Of a DNA stretch of 64,000 nt, positions 1-8,394 are shown in pieces. The stretch is from Jeongeupia wiesaeckerbachi (GTDB taxonomy: Bacteria > Pseudomonadota > Gammaproteobacteria > Burkholderiales > Chitinibacteraceae): NCBI RefSeq assembly GCF_050916355.1, contig NZ_CP136946.1:310001-374000 (forward strand), given 5' to 3'. The notes beneath the pieces are model-generated. The model had not been told where the DNA came from and did not search any database. It saw only the letters and a program-made list of their open reading frames with translations. Both the position numbers and the translations under genes were made by a program. The first letter of the stretch is position 1, and every line of letters begins with the position of its first letter.

Positions 1-1
1 C

Positions 2-631
2 GCCGACACCTTCAAGCAGCAGTTTCTGGACTTGCGCAATGCCGGCAAGCTCAAGCCCTTCATCGTCGTCGGCATCGGCTGCGCCGATCCCGAACCGGCG
101 TGCTGGCTGCGGCGTGAACGCGATTACACGCCGACTTACTGGCAGCCGGAGGAGGAGTATCTCGGCAACACCGACCCGGCGCTGCGCATTACCGGCGGAG
201 GCGCCAATTTTCTGGCCTTTCTCAAGCACGAGTTGATCCCGCGGGTTGAAACCCGCTATCTGACCCAGCCGGCGCAACGCGGCCTGCACGGCACGTCGCT
301 GAGCGGCCTGCTCGCCAGCCATGCGCTGGTCCACGACGCAGCCTTGTTCGGCCACTACCTGATCAACAGTCCGGCACTGTGGTACCACGATTATCTGCTC
401 GCCAACGAGGCCGATGCCGCGCCCGCCGAACAGTTTCTTGGCACACCAAAGGTGTTCCTGAGCATGGGTGGGCTCGAGGGCAGCCCCTACCTCGAAGACA
501 CCGCACGCTTTGCGACGACGCTGAGCAACAAGCGGCTTGCCGTGCAACACACGGTGTTCCCGGAGCGGACGCACGAAACGGCCGCCGAGGTCGCGACGAC
601 CGCGGGCCTGAGCAACGCCTACGGCCGTTGA
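2..631 (+). CDS. Putative esterase, alpha/beta-hydrolase fold (partial, 5' end outside window)
   Basis: The reading frame is open from base 2, so the N-terminus lies outside the window; 209 residues are visible. The nucleophile elbow reads HGTSLSGL, a G-x-S-x-(S/G) variant, and a late RTHE gives a plausible catalytic His. The spacing and the phrases FIVVGIGC and LINSPALWY resemble the esterase D / ferri-enterobactin esterase-like family (PF00756). Such enzymes hydrolyse ester bonds of small acyl or siderophore substrates; the substrate here is unknown. It converges on the next gene, with a strong hairpin between them. The family call is fairly safe, the specific function is not. Confidence 0.7.
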   Translation, partial: ADTFKQQFLDLRNAGKLKPFIVVGIGCADPEPACWLRRERDYTPTYWQPEEEYLGNTDPALRITGGGANFLAFLKHELIPRVETRYLTQPAQRGLHGTSLSGLLASHALVHDAALFGHYLINSPALWYHDYLLANEADAAPAEQFLGTPKVFLSMGGLEGSPYLEDTARFATTLSNKRLAVQHTVFPERTHETAAEVATTAGLSNAYGR

Positions 632-677
632 GCGAGGCTGATCGCCAAGCGCCGTTCGACGCGCTGACCGCCCAGCC

Positions 678-712
678 GGCCCGGGCGACGGCCTCTGACC
701 GTCGCCCGGGCC
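678..712. terminator. Perfect 14-bp hairpin between convergent genes
   Basis: GGCCCGGGCGACGG and its exact reverse complement flank a 7-nt loop (692-698). It sits between the stops of the convergent esterase and LTxxQ genes. There is no U-tract, so it may act as a bidirectional transcript-end stabiliser rather than a classical intrinsic terminator. Confidence 0.6.
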
Positions 713-722
713 GCGACCGCAC

Positions 723-1148
723 TCAGTCCGCGGCCAGTTCCTTGGCGAACAGCGACTGGAAATGCTGCTTCTGTTCGGCAGTCAGCACCTGACCGATATC
801 GAACAGCGCCTTGGCGCGGATGTAGGTGACCTGGTTGTCGACCTCGCCCACGGCCCGAATGCGCTGTTTCGCCTGCGCCTCGTCCCACTTGCCGGATTTG
901 ATCATGCCCTGGATGACGCCCGGCTCGATCTTGCTGGTATCGACGGCGGCGATCTGTTTCTGCTCGGCGTCGCGGATCGTCTTGATCTTCTGCTGCTGTG
1001 CCGATGTTAGCTTCAGTACCGAAGCCAGCGTTGCGCTGTCGGCCGGCGCTGCGCTAGCAGCCGGCGCCGAAGCATCGGCGGCGAAGGCTGCCGATGCCGG
1101 CAAGCACACTGCGGCGGCGAGAAAAAGGGCGCGGATCGATTTATTCAT
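723..1148 (-). CDS. Periplasmic LTxxQ-motif protein (Spy/CpxP-like)
   Basis: 141 residues. It begins MNKSIRALFLAAAVCLPASA with a clear Sec signal peptide ending near AFA-AD, followed by an Ala/Ser-rich linker. Two LTxxQ-type motifs follow, LTSAQQQ and LTAEQKQ, in a helical, Lys/Gln-rich protein, as in the Spy/CpxP family of periplasmic chaperone/stress proteins. The frame is open further upstream, but the ATG at 1148 has a GAGGT Shine-Dalgarno about 8 bases ahead and starts the signal peptide, so it is preferred. Role inferred: envelope stress or protein folding. No Cpx-type regulator is next to it. Confidence 0.7.
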   Translation of the reverse strand: MNKSIRALFLAAAVCLPASAAFAADASAPAASAAPADSATLASVLKLTSAQQQKIKTIRDAEQKQIAAVDTSKIEPGVIQGMIKSGKWDEAQAKQRIRAVGEVDNQVTYIRAKALFDIGQVLTAEQKQHFQSLFAKELAAD

Positions 1149-1409
1149 GCTGTTTACCTCGTTGAGTGTGGCGGCAACGCTGCCTTGCGACGATTCTTGG
1201 TGATTCACCCTTTAGCGCCAAGTGGTTTATTTACACAACCAACAAACCGGAAGATGGTGTACAGCCGGACAGCCGCGACGTAAAAACGCTTGTCGCTGTG
1301 GCCTGCATGCCGCAGTTGTCCGATCGTGCATCCGATGTGGCACGCGGCAAGGCAATCGGTCGCAGGGCTGTGCTAGGCTGACGGCCAGCCTGTAACAACG
1401 AGGTCCTTC

Positions 1410-2528
1410 ATGTCGTCCGATTCCCCCCTGCCCCGCCTGTTGATCGTCGATGATTCACGCATCGTCCGTGCCACAGTCAGGAAACACCTGGCCGACGTCT
1501 ACGACGTCATCGAGGAAGGGGATGGCGAAGCCGGCTGGCGACGCCTGCAGCAGGATGAAACGATCCAGCTGCTGATCTCCGATCTGTCGATGCCCGAACT
1601 CGATGGCATCGGCCTGCTCGACCGTTTGCGCGCATGCAGCGACGCCCGGCTGAAGCAGTTGCCGGTCATCATCGTGTCGGGCGAGGAAGACGAAGCCACG
1701 CGCGAAAAATGCGTCGCCCACGGCGCCAATGACTTCATCACCAAATCGACCGACCGCAGCGAAATGCTCGCCCGCGTCCACGCCAATATCGAACTTGCCG
1801 AGCGCCAGCGCGAACTCGACGCCGCGCGCCTGCAACAGGCGCAAACGGCCACGCACGACAATACCGGCGCCGGCAGCCCGCATCTGCTGTCGCTGCAGGC
1901 CGAGCAGGCGCTGGCATACGCGCATCGCCACGACACCGAGGTATCGCTGCTGTTGCTGCAGCTCGACCGCTTCGACACGCTCGCCGGCCACGTCGGCCAG
2001 CGGCTTGCCGACCAGTTGCTCGGCGTGTTCACCAAGCACCTGACCGCCAAGCTGCGTCGCGAAGACACGCTGGCGCATATCGACGCCGGCCGCTTCGCCG
2101 TCTTGTCGCCGGGTACGACGCTGGATCAGGCCAAGGTGCTCGCCGAGCGGCTGTGCCAGACCGTCGCGGCCGCCAGAGTCAACTTCCGTGGCGAGCAGCT
2201 GAGCCTGACGGCCAGCCTGGCGGTTGCCAACACGCTGCACGACGAATGCAGCACCGCCGATGCCCTGTTCGAGACCGCCACCGCCCGGCTCGACGCTACG
2301 CCGGACGAGAACCGGATCATGCTGCCGCCGCGACGCGCGCCGAGTACGCTGGCGCTGGCCGATGCAATCAGCTTGCTGGCGCACGGCAATCAGAGCGACG
2401 TCCGCGCGCATCTGCCGGCGCTCTTGGTGCAAATCGCACCGCTGCTGCGCTTCGCCAGCGATGAACTCGGCACCGGCGCGCTGCTGGAAGCGATCTACGG
2501 CGCCCAGGCCGCGACCGAAACGGTCTGA
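1410..2528 (+). CDS. Response regulator with receiver domain and degenerate GGDEF-like domain
   Basis: 372 residues. The receiver domain (about 8-125) has the acidic pair D14/D15, phospho-acceptor D58 in LLISDLSMPELDG, S90 and K112. A helical linker (125-160) leads to a GGDEF-like fold (about 160-305) in which the signature is DAGRF (225-229) in place of GGDEF, so cyclase activity is unlikely. The C-terminal ~70 residues are helical and not recognised. The start ATG has GAGG about 7 bases upstream. Probably a phosphorylation-dependent signalling protein working by binding rather than by making c-di-GMP. No histidine kinase is adjacent. Confidence 0.8.
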   Translation: MSSDSPLPRLLIVDDSRIVRATVRKHLADVYDVIEEGDGEAGWRRLQQDETIQLLISDLSMPELDGIGLLDRLRACSDARLKQLPVIIVSGEEDEATREKCVAHGANDFITKSTDRSEMLARVHANIELAERQRELDAARLQQAQTATHDNTGAGSPHLLSLQAEQALAYAHRHDTEVSLLLLQLDRFDTLAGHVGQRLADQLLGVFTKHLTAKLRREDTLAHIDAGRFAVLSPGTTLDQAKVLAERLCQTVAAARVNFRGEQLSLTASLAVANTLHDECSTADALFETATARLDATPDENRIMLPPRRAPSTLALADAISLLAHGNQSDVRAHLPALLVQIAPLLRFASDELGTGALLEAIYGAQAATETV

Positions 2529-2559
2529 ACGCCACCACTGCTCGCCGCTCAGCCCTCAG

Positions 2560-2773
2560 TGGCTAACGGCGGCAGCGCAGGCCGCCTGCCGGCTCGGAAG
2601 GTAACGACAACCAATCCAGCCGGTCAGCGTTCGCCCGCAGCGGGCATGCCAAAGGCGGCCGCCCCGCCGGAAACCGGCATGAACACAAGGTGCAAGTGAA
2701 CAGCCCCAAGGTGGCCGAAGACTGGATATCGAACCGATGCCAGCCACGCCTGCCGCTGCCTGAGGCGCGAGCG
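2560..2773. repeat. Intergenic repeat, copy A (partial match)
   Basis: This non-coding stretch contains CCGGCATGAACACAAGG (2674-2690). It matches 15 of 17 bases of a motif in the intergenic stretch near 25850, and resembles one on the opposite strand near 63407-63432. The flanking sequence is GC-rich with short inverted stretches. The match is weaker than between the other two copies. It also separates two convergent genes. Confidence 0.4.
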
Positions 2774-4627
2774 TCAGGCGGCAACCGACCAGGTCGGTGC
2801 GTGCGGGCCGCTGCGGCGCTCGACGAACAAGGTCGATCCGGGCGCGCGCTTGGCCAGCGATTTGGCGCTCGCCGCCGCCGCAGCCACCTCGTGGTGGCTG
2901 ACAAAATCGCGCGAGACCACGTCGACCAGCCCGGCAGACAGGCTGACCAGCGGATAGCGCTGCATCACCCCGCGACGGTCGGCCGCGCTGTACCCGCCGG
3001 CAGCAAGGTGCTCGGCCGAGAAATGACGCGGTAAAGCCTGCTCGAACTGCATCAGCGCACTCTGGCAGCGCAGTTGCGCATCGTCAGAACGGAACAGCAC
3101 GACAAAATCATCGCCGCCGATATGACCGACGAAATCGCGAACCGGATCGGCGCACGACAGCAGCGTCTCGCCGCACAGCTGGATCAGCGCATCACCGCGC
3201 GCGTAGCCATAAACGTCGTTGTACGGCTTGAAATGGTCGAGGTCGAAATACGCGACGGTGAACGGCAGGCGCTCGGCCAGCCAGCGCTCGATCCGTTCCT
3301 GAATCGGCACATTGCCCGGTAGCAGCGTCAGCGGATTGGCGTGGCGCGCCGCCCTGACCTGCAGTTCGGTCATCGCCCGCATCAGGTCGTGGCCGGTGCC
3401 CATGCCGAGATAGTGCGACTGCGAGGTGACGATGAAGCCGTCGGCCAGATAGCGTCGCTCGGCCGCGGTCACCAGTTGCGACAACTCCTGCAGGCTGGTC
3501 GACGCCTCGACGATCAGCGGACTGCGGTCCATCAGCACGCTGCATGGCCGGTTGCCGAACAGCTCGGGCGTGAACGGCCGCGCGAACAGCTCGAGCACCT
3601 CGTGACGCTTGAGCAAGCCGACCGGGCGCATGCCGTCGACCACCGGCAGCGCGTACAGCGTCGCATCGTCGGCAAAACGCCGGTAAATCGCCTTGGCCGG
3701 CTCGTCCGGCGCTACCTTGGGCACGTCGACGAGCAGATCGCCGGCGCTGCCCTGGCGGCTGCTGCCGAGCTGTGGCCTTTCGACACCGTCGAACTCCAGC
3801 GCCAGCCGCTGCGGCGGGTTCGGCTGCGGCCGGCCGATCAGATAGCCCTGCGCCAGCGAAATGCCGATGCGGCGCACGACCTCGAGCTCCTCGGGGGTCT
3901 CGATACCCTCGGCGACGACCCGTGTGCCGGTGTTCAGCGCGATGTGGTGGATCGAGCGGACGAACTGGCGCTTCTGGGCATCCTGCGTCAGCCCCTGGAT
4001 GAAGTATTTGTCGATCTTGACGTAGTCGGGCTTGAGCTCGGACCACAGCCGCAGCCCCGAAAAGCCCTCGCCCAGATCGTCGATGGCGATGCGGAAGCCC
4101 ATTTCACGGTAATGCAGCAGCGCTTCCTTGAGCAGGTCGTAATCGTGCGTCGGCTGGGTTTCGGTCAGTTCGATCACCACCCGCTGCGGCGACAAACCGA
4201 CGTCGCGGAGGATTTCCAGCGTTGCACCGGGGCGGAAATCGGGGTGGATCAGCGTCGCCGGGCAAACGTTGAGAAAGAGCTTGCCGGGCAGGCGTTCACG
4301 CACGAAGGCGGCGACGATGGTGCGACGGCAGGCAAAATCCAGCTGCGCCAGCAGGCCGCTTTCCTCGGCGACGCGGAACAGATTGATCGGCGAATGCAGA
4401 AAGCTCGTCGACGGACCGCGCACCAGGCCTTCGTAACCGAAGGCTTCGCCGTCGCGCATCGACGCGATCGGCTGGAACAGGGCATTGAGGCGCCCCTGGG
4501 CGATGATCTGCTCGAGATCAGCGCGCAGGATATCGCGACCGTGGGACATGGCGGGTTCTGCGGGGGAAAGATCGGACCAGTCTAGGACCGGTGCATTGCG
4601 GAAAGATGACAAATTCATGCCCGCCAT
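2774..4627 (-). CDS. EAL-CBS-GGDEF protein (bifunctional c-di-GMP phosphodiesterase/cyclase type)
   Basis: 617 residues from the first ATG. The EAL domain (about 32-280) keeps the catalytic set: EGL at 66-68, N120, E153 in VIELTE, D183/D184, K204 in VKID and E240 in VVAEGIET, so phosphodiesterase activity is likely. A CBS-pair region (about 300-420) follows, then a GGDEF domain with FDLDHFKPYNDVYG and GGDDF at 504-508. No RxxD inhibitory site precedes GGDDF. Whether the cyclase is active or only a GTP sensor cannot be told. The start is uncertain: ATGs at 4618 and 4549 are also possible, and the latter opens directly on the EAL domain. Cytoplasmic, no membrane segment. Confidence 0.85.
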   Translation of the reverse strand: MAGMNLSSFRNAPVLDWSDLSPAEPAMSHGRDILRADLEQIIAQGRLNALFQPIASMRDGEAFGYEGLVRGPSTSFLHSPINLFRVAEESGLLAQLDFACRRTIVAAFVRERLPGKLFLNVCPATLIHPDFRPGATLEILRDVGLSPQRVVIELTETQPTHDYDLLKEALLHYREMGFRIAIDDLGEGFSGLRLWSELKPDYVKIDKYFIQGLTQDAQKRQFVRSIHHIALNTGTRVVAEGIETPEELEVVRRIGISLAQGYLIGRPQPNPPQRLALEFDGVERPQLGSSRQGSAGDLLVDVPKVAPDEPAKAIYRRFADDATLYALPVVDGMRPVGLLKRHEVLELFARPFTPELFGNRPCSVLMDRSPLIVEASTSLQELSQLVTAAERRYLADGFIVTSQSHYLGMGTGHDLMRAMTELQVRAARHANPLTLLPGNVPIQERIERWLAERLPFTVAYFDLDHFKPYNDVYGYARGDALIQLCGETLLSCADPVRDFVGHIGGDDFVVLFRSDDAQLRCQSALMQFEQALPRHFSAEHLAAGGYSAADRRGVMQRYPLVSLSAGLVDVVSRDFVSHHEVAAAAASAKSLAKRAPGSTLFVERRSGPHAPTWSVAA

Positions 4628-4691
4628 GGTGTTACCGACAATCCGGTTTACAAGGACCCGGACGGCGCATCGCCGCCCGGATACGACCGAC

Positions 4692-5351
4692 TCAGGCCGG
4701 GTAGGCCCACAGATCGACGAGCTTGTTGCCGTCGTCGACGACCAGCCGCAACTTGGCCGGCGCGTAATCCGGATCGGCCAGCAAGACGCCGGTGGCGCTG
4801 GCCGGCAGGCCGTCGCAACCGCTAAACGTCAGTGTCAGCGCTTGCGCCGCCGGCAGCGGGCTCGCGCCGGTCTGACCGCTGATCCGGCAACCTTCGCCGA
4901 TGGCGGTAATGGCACCCTGCGCCGACAGCGAGAACGTCGCCTCCCCCGCAGTCAGCGCCACCGTGTAGCGGCCGGCATTTTGCGCCGCGTCGACGGTCGG
5001 GCTGATGCGCGACTCCCGGCTGAGCAACTGGATGTTGACATCGGCCTTGGGCACCGGCACCGCAGCCCAGACCCCGCTGGCGTTCTGCTTGTACAGCGTG
5101 CGCGCGACTTCATTGCCGTCGTTGACGAGCAGCAGCCGGCTGCCGTCGCTGCCGCTGTAATACTGGCCGACCTGCGGCGCATCGGCGTCGCCGATGGCCA
5201 CCGTATAGCTGCCGGCCGGCAAGGCGTCGACGCTGACCTTGGGCACCGCCGGGCTACCTGTGTCACCGCCGTTGCCGGCGTCGTCACCGCCACCACAGGC
5301 CGCCAGCGACAAAGTCAGCAGCAGCGGGAGTACGCATTGAAACTGTTTCAT
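4692..5351 (-). CDS. Putative lipoprotein
   Basis: 219 residues with a type II signal peptide ending in lipobox LAAC, followed by GGGDDAGNGG, a flexible tether. The rest is beta-rich with two further cysteines (in EGCRISG and FSGCDG) that may pair. No family recognised. The ATG at 5351 is chosen because it begins the signal peptide and has GAGG 8 bases ahead; the frame is open a little further upstream. It lies 8 bases after the exported SurE-like gene and is almost certainly cotranscribed with it, suggesting a related envelope role. Confidence 0.65.
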   Translation of the reverse strand: MKQFQCVLPLLLTLSLAACGGGDDAGNGGDTGSPAVPKVSVDALPAGSYTVAIGDADAPQVGQYYSGSDGSRLLLVNDGNEVARTLYKQNASGVWAAVPVPKADVNIQLLSRESRISPTVDAAQNAGRYTVALTAGEATFSLSAQGAITAIGEGCRISGQTGASPLPAAQALTLTFSGCDGLPASATGVLLADPDYAPAKLRLVVDDGNKLVDLWAYPA

Positions 5352-5359
5352 CGCGCGCC

Positions 5360-6316
5360 TCACTGAGCCAGCAGGTCTTTGAGTCGCAGCCTCAGCCATT
5401 GCTGAGCCTGCGGACGGGCCTCAAAGCCGACCTGCATCGTCGTCACCGTCGCAAAACCCTTGGCATTCAGCGCCGACTCGCTGCCGGCATCGGCCGCCGA
5501 CGGCGTGTTGTCGAGCGTGAATGTCACGCCCGGATACGGATACTTGATGCCATAGCCCGATGCGACCGGATCCTTGGACAGATCGGCGACAAATTTCGGC
5601 GTCATCGCCGTATAGCTACCGAAGCGGCTGAACACCCACTGCACCCGGCTGCTGCCACCGGCGTCAAACTTGGGCAGGTTGACGTTGATCGCGGTGCCGG
5701 CCGGCATGATCGCGCCACTGCCGCGCTTGGCGAGCAGCGCATCGACGAACTTGACCGTCAGCACCGCGGCCTCGTCGGCGAGCGCGGTGTTGTCCTTGGT
5801 ATTGGCGTCGGCGCTGATCGCAATCGCCGGAATGCCGCGGCTGGCGGCAAAAATGGCGTTGCTGACCGTGCCCGACGAATTGACGATGGCGCCGAGGTTC
5901 TGACCCTCGTTCGGGCCGGAGATCAGCAGATCGGGCGCCTTGCCCCAGCGCGCCGGCGCCAGCACATCAAGGCCATACATCGTCGCCATCACCGGCGTGC
6001 CATCGACGTAATTGATGTCGGCGATGGCCGGATCGGCGCCGACCGCCGCGGCACCGGCCTTGACCGTGCCACCGCGGCAATCCTTGGCCAATGGCGTCAG
6101 CGGCGTGAGGAAATTCATCGACGCGCCCTTGCCGCTTTGATCCTGACACGGCGCGGCGACGATCACATCGTGCCCGGCGGCCTTCAACTTGGTGTACAGC
6201 GCACGCACGTTGGCAGCGGCAAAACCGTCGTCGTTCGAGACCAGGATGTTCAGCGCCAGCGCCGGCATGGTCAGACCCAAAGCGACCAGCCCGGAGGCCA
6301 TATGTACGAATTTCAT
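5360..6316 (-). CDS. Exported SurE-like 5'/3'-nucleotidase (acid phosphatase SurE family)
   Basis: 318 residues. A signal peptide (about 1-21) ends just before NILVSNDDGF, the SurE N-terminal metal site with D29/D30. A second SurE hallmark, SGPNEGQNLG...SSGTVSNA, supplies the Asn and Ser/Thr active-site residues. Classical SurE is cytoplasmic and about 250 residues; this form is longer and exported, so it probably dephosphorylates nucleotides or other phosphate esters in the periplasm. It is the first gene of a two-gene unit with the lipoprotein, divergent from a TetR regulator that may control it (185 bp between starts; no operator recognised). Confidence 0.8.
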   Translation of the reverse strand: MKFVHMASGLVALGLTMPALALNILVSNDDGFAAANVRALYTKLKAAGHDVIVAAPCQDQSGKGASMNFLTPLTPLAKDCRGGTVKAGAAAVGADPAIADINYVDGTPVMATMYGLDVLAPARWGKAPDLLISGPNEGQNLGAIVNSSGTVSNAIFAASRGIPAIAISADANTKDNTALADEAAVLTVKFVDALLAKRGSGAIMPAGTAINVNLPKFDAGGSSRVQWVFSRFGSYTAMTPKFVADLSKDPVASGYGIKYPYPGVTFTLDNTPSAADAGSESALNAKGFATVTTMQVGFEARPQAQQWLRLRLKDLLAQ

Positions 6317-6500
6317 CTCTTCCCTTGTTGTGATCCGGATTGTCCAGAGAGCGAGATGAAAACATCAATGTATGTATATTTTATGACCGTGCACCCCCAA
6401 AAAGAGCGCGATGTCCAGTCTCTATCGCAACGAACCGATTCATAGCCATTGGTACTAACCCCAAGTCTGAAAACATCCCATTCGGATAAAATTGCCTTCT

Positions 6501-7112
6501 ATGGCGACACAAATCGAACGCTCCAGCGCGACCCAAACCCGGCTCATCGAAGCCACCATCTCCTTGTTGGACGAGCTAGGCTATGCACGTCTGAGCGAGA
6601 CCCGCATCTGCGAGCGCGCCGGCGTCAGCCGTGGCGCCCTGCGACACCATTTTCCGAGCGGGCGTTACGACCTGCTGCCCGTGGTCGTCGAACGGCTGAT
6701 CGCCGCCGAGGAAAGCCGTTTCCTCGCGCTCGGCCCGCTGACGCCACTGGAACGCGTACACCTGATGCTGCACAGCACGCTGACCTACCCGGAGCACAGC
6801 ACCAGCGTTGCGCTGCTGCAGATCTGGATGGCGGCGCGCGGCGACGCCAAGCTGTATGACGGCGTAGGCACCATCTTCGACAGCGTGCTGCCGCGGCTGT
6901 TCGGCCTCGACGCCAGCGCGCCGAGCGATCCGCAAACGCTGGCGCTGCGCTTCCTGCTGCACGGCGCCGCGCTGCACCGCTTCAACGCCGATTACGACAT
7001 CGACCATCTGCGCGCCGCGCTGAGCTGGATGCTCGGCATGGTCGAACAGCCCGCCGGTTTCGCCGAGCGTTACGCAGCATTCACCGGCCAGACCGTACCC
7101 GAACCGACCTGA
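6501..7112 (+). CDS. TetR-family transcriptional regulator
   Basis: 203 residues. The N-terminal helix-turn-helix (about 10-58) reads TRLIEATISLLDELGYARLS then ICERAGVSRGALRHHF, a textbook TetR pattern. The ligand-binding C-terminal half is helical. The ATG at 6501 is preferred over an in-frame TTG at 6492; neither has a convincing Shine-Dalgarno. It is divergent from the SurE-like/lipoprotein pair, the most likely target by position. A hairpin with a short T-run follows at 7132-7160. Confidence 0.85.
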   Translation: MATQIERSSATQTRLIEATISLLDELGYARLSETRICERAGVSRGALRHHFPSGRYDLLPVVVERLIAAEESRFLALGPLTPLERVHLMLHSTLTYPEHSTSVALLQIWMAARGDAKLYDGVGTIFDSVLPRLFGLDASAPSDPQTLALRFLLHGAALHRFNADYDIDHLRAALSWMLGMVEQPAGFAERYAAFTGQTVPEPT

Positions 7113-7131
7113 GCCACTGCAAACGGATCAG

Positions 7132-7160
7132 CAACGGCGCCCTCGGCGCCGTTGTCGTTT
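7132..7160 (+). terminator. Intrinsic terminator after the TetR gene
   Basis: CAACGGCGCC (7132-7141), a 3-nt loop, and the exact complement GGCGCCGTTG (7145-7154), followed by TCGTTTT. It lies 20 bases after the TetR stop and ahead of the convergent LacI gene. Confidence 0.7.
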
Positions 7161-7191
7161 TCAGCGGCCGCGAACAGCAGCCGGACCCGTT

Positions 7192-8187
7192 CTAGGCGCT
7201 GAGCCGTGGCACGAAGCGGGCCGGGACCTGCACCGGCGGCGTACCAGGCACGAAGGCTTCCAGCGTGGACAGCAGACGAAGGATCTCGCTCACATAGCGC
7301 GTCTTGTCGAAGCCGATCGACGAAATCGGATAGGCATCGAATTCCGTCAGCGACACATCGTCAAAGCCGTACAACCGGAAGCGCGTCGGCCGGCCGGCCG
7401 GGAAATCGGCGCGGCAGACATCGAGGATGCCCATCGCCATCGCATCCGACGTGCAGAAAATCGCATCGGGGCAATCGCGGCCGGTCAGCCCCGCCGCCGC
7501 CGCGTGGCCGCTCTGGTACGAGTAATCGCCCTGGGCCATCCGCAGCAGCGCGATGCCGTGCCGTTCGAACTCTTCCCGGTAGCACGCGATGCGCGCCGCC
7601 TCGACCAGCGACGACGCGCGCCCGGTGACCAGCGCCGCGCTGCGCACGCCCTTGGCCGCGGCATCACGCACCGCCTCGCGGATGCCGCTGGCCTCATCGG
7701 CCAGCACCGCCGGCGACAATGCATCGTGCCGGCCGTTCAGCATCAGCACCCGGTCGGTATCGAACATATGCCGCACGGTCGCCGCGTCGGCGAAGTCCGA
7801 GAACACCAGCGCCGCGTCGACGTGATAGGCGATGCCGTTGCGCAGAAAGGCCTCGACCCGCTCGACCGAGCCGACCCGCAGCAGGATCACCTGCTTGCCG
7901 ATCTGCTGGATCTCGTTCAACAGCAAATCGAACAGATCGAGATCGCTGAGATCGTGGATGTGGTTGACGATGATGGCGACCAGATTGACCGATTTCTTGG
8001 TCAGGCTCCGTGCCAGCAGATTCGGCTTGAAACCGAGCTGCTGCGCCGCCTTGATGACGCGATTGCGCTTTTCCTCGGCGACCGGTCGCGGCTCGCTCGA
8101 CAGTGCGCGCGACGCCACCGCGCGTGACACGCCCGCCAGTGCGGCGACGTCGGCGATGGTCGGCTTTTTGGGCGGCTCCTTGCTCAC
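7192..8187 (-). CDS. LacI-family transcriptional regulator of the divergent ABC/hydrolase cluster
   Basis: 331 residues from the GTG at 8187. The N-terminal LacI helix-turn-helix is KPTIADVAALAGVSRAVASR with hinge GFKPNLLARSL; the rest is a periplasmic-binding-protein-like sensor domain (about 70-331), with DAIFCTSDAMAMGIL and YGFDDV typical of the family. An ATG at 8241 in the same frame would add 18 atypical residues; the GTG has GGAG 11 bases ahead and puts the HTH at the usual distance, so it is preferred. It is divergent from the transporter cluster, and the palindrome at 8364-8377 is the likely operator. The ligand is probably the imported substrate or a product of it. Confidence 0.88.
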   Translation of the reverse strand: MSKEPPKKPTIADVAALAGVSRAVASRALSSEPRPVAEEKRNRVIKAAQQLGFKPNLLARSLTKKSVNLVAIIVNHIHDLSDLDLFDLLLNEIQQIGKQVILLRVGSVERVEAFLRNGIAYHVDAALVFSDFADAATVRHMFDTDRVLMLNGRHDALSPAVLADEASGIREAVRDAAAKGVRSAALVTGRASSLVEAARIACYREEFERHGIALLRMAQGDYSYQSGHAAAAGLTGRDCPDAIFCTSDAMAMGILDVCRADFPAGRPTRFRLYGFDDVSLTEFDAYPISSIGFDKTRYVSEILRLLSTLEAFVPGTPPVQVPARFVPRLSA

Positions 8188-8334
8188 GCGATCACACACT
8201 CCATAGTCGGGAAGAGTCGGCAAAGGGATGTTGCAGCGCACGCCCGAAGGCCCGGCACTGGCGGTCCGGCATTCTACGCTGCCGCGCCATGACTACGACG
8301 ATTCGCGTTGTGACCAACATAAGGTAAACCCCGC

Positions 8335-8364
8335 TTGACGCTGAAACTGGGCCAACCCTAACAT
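8335..8364 (+). promoter_or_regulatory. Sigma70-type promoter of the ABC/aspartylglucosaminidase cluster
   Basis: TTGACG (8335-8340), an 18-base spacer and TAACAT (8359-8364) give a fair -35/-10 pair. The putative LacI operator begins at the last base of the -10, so bound repressor would cover the start of transcription. Predicted from sequence only. Confidence 0.55.
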
Positions 8365-8377
8365 GAAACCGGTTTCA
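8364..8377. promoter_or_regulatory. LacI-family operator palindrome
   Basis: TGAAACCGGTTTCA is a perfect 14-bp palindrome with a central CG, the form typical of LacI/GalR/PurR-family operators. It lies 18 bases before the ATG of the first permease and directly downstream of a predicted -10, in the region between the divergent LacI gene and the cluster. It is the only such site I found in this intergenic region. Confidence 0.8.
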
Positions 8378-8394
8378 CTTATGAGCAGGCGGCG

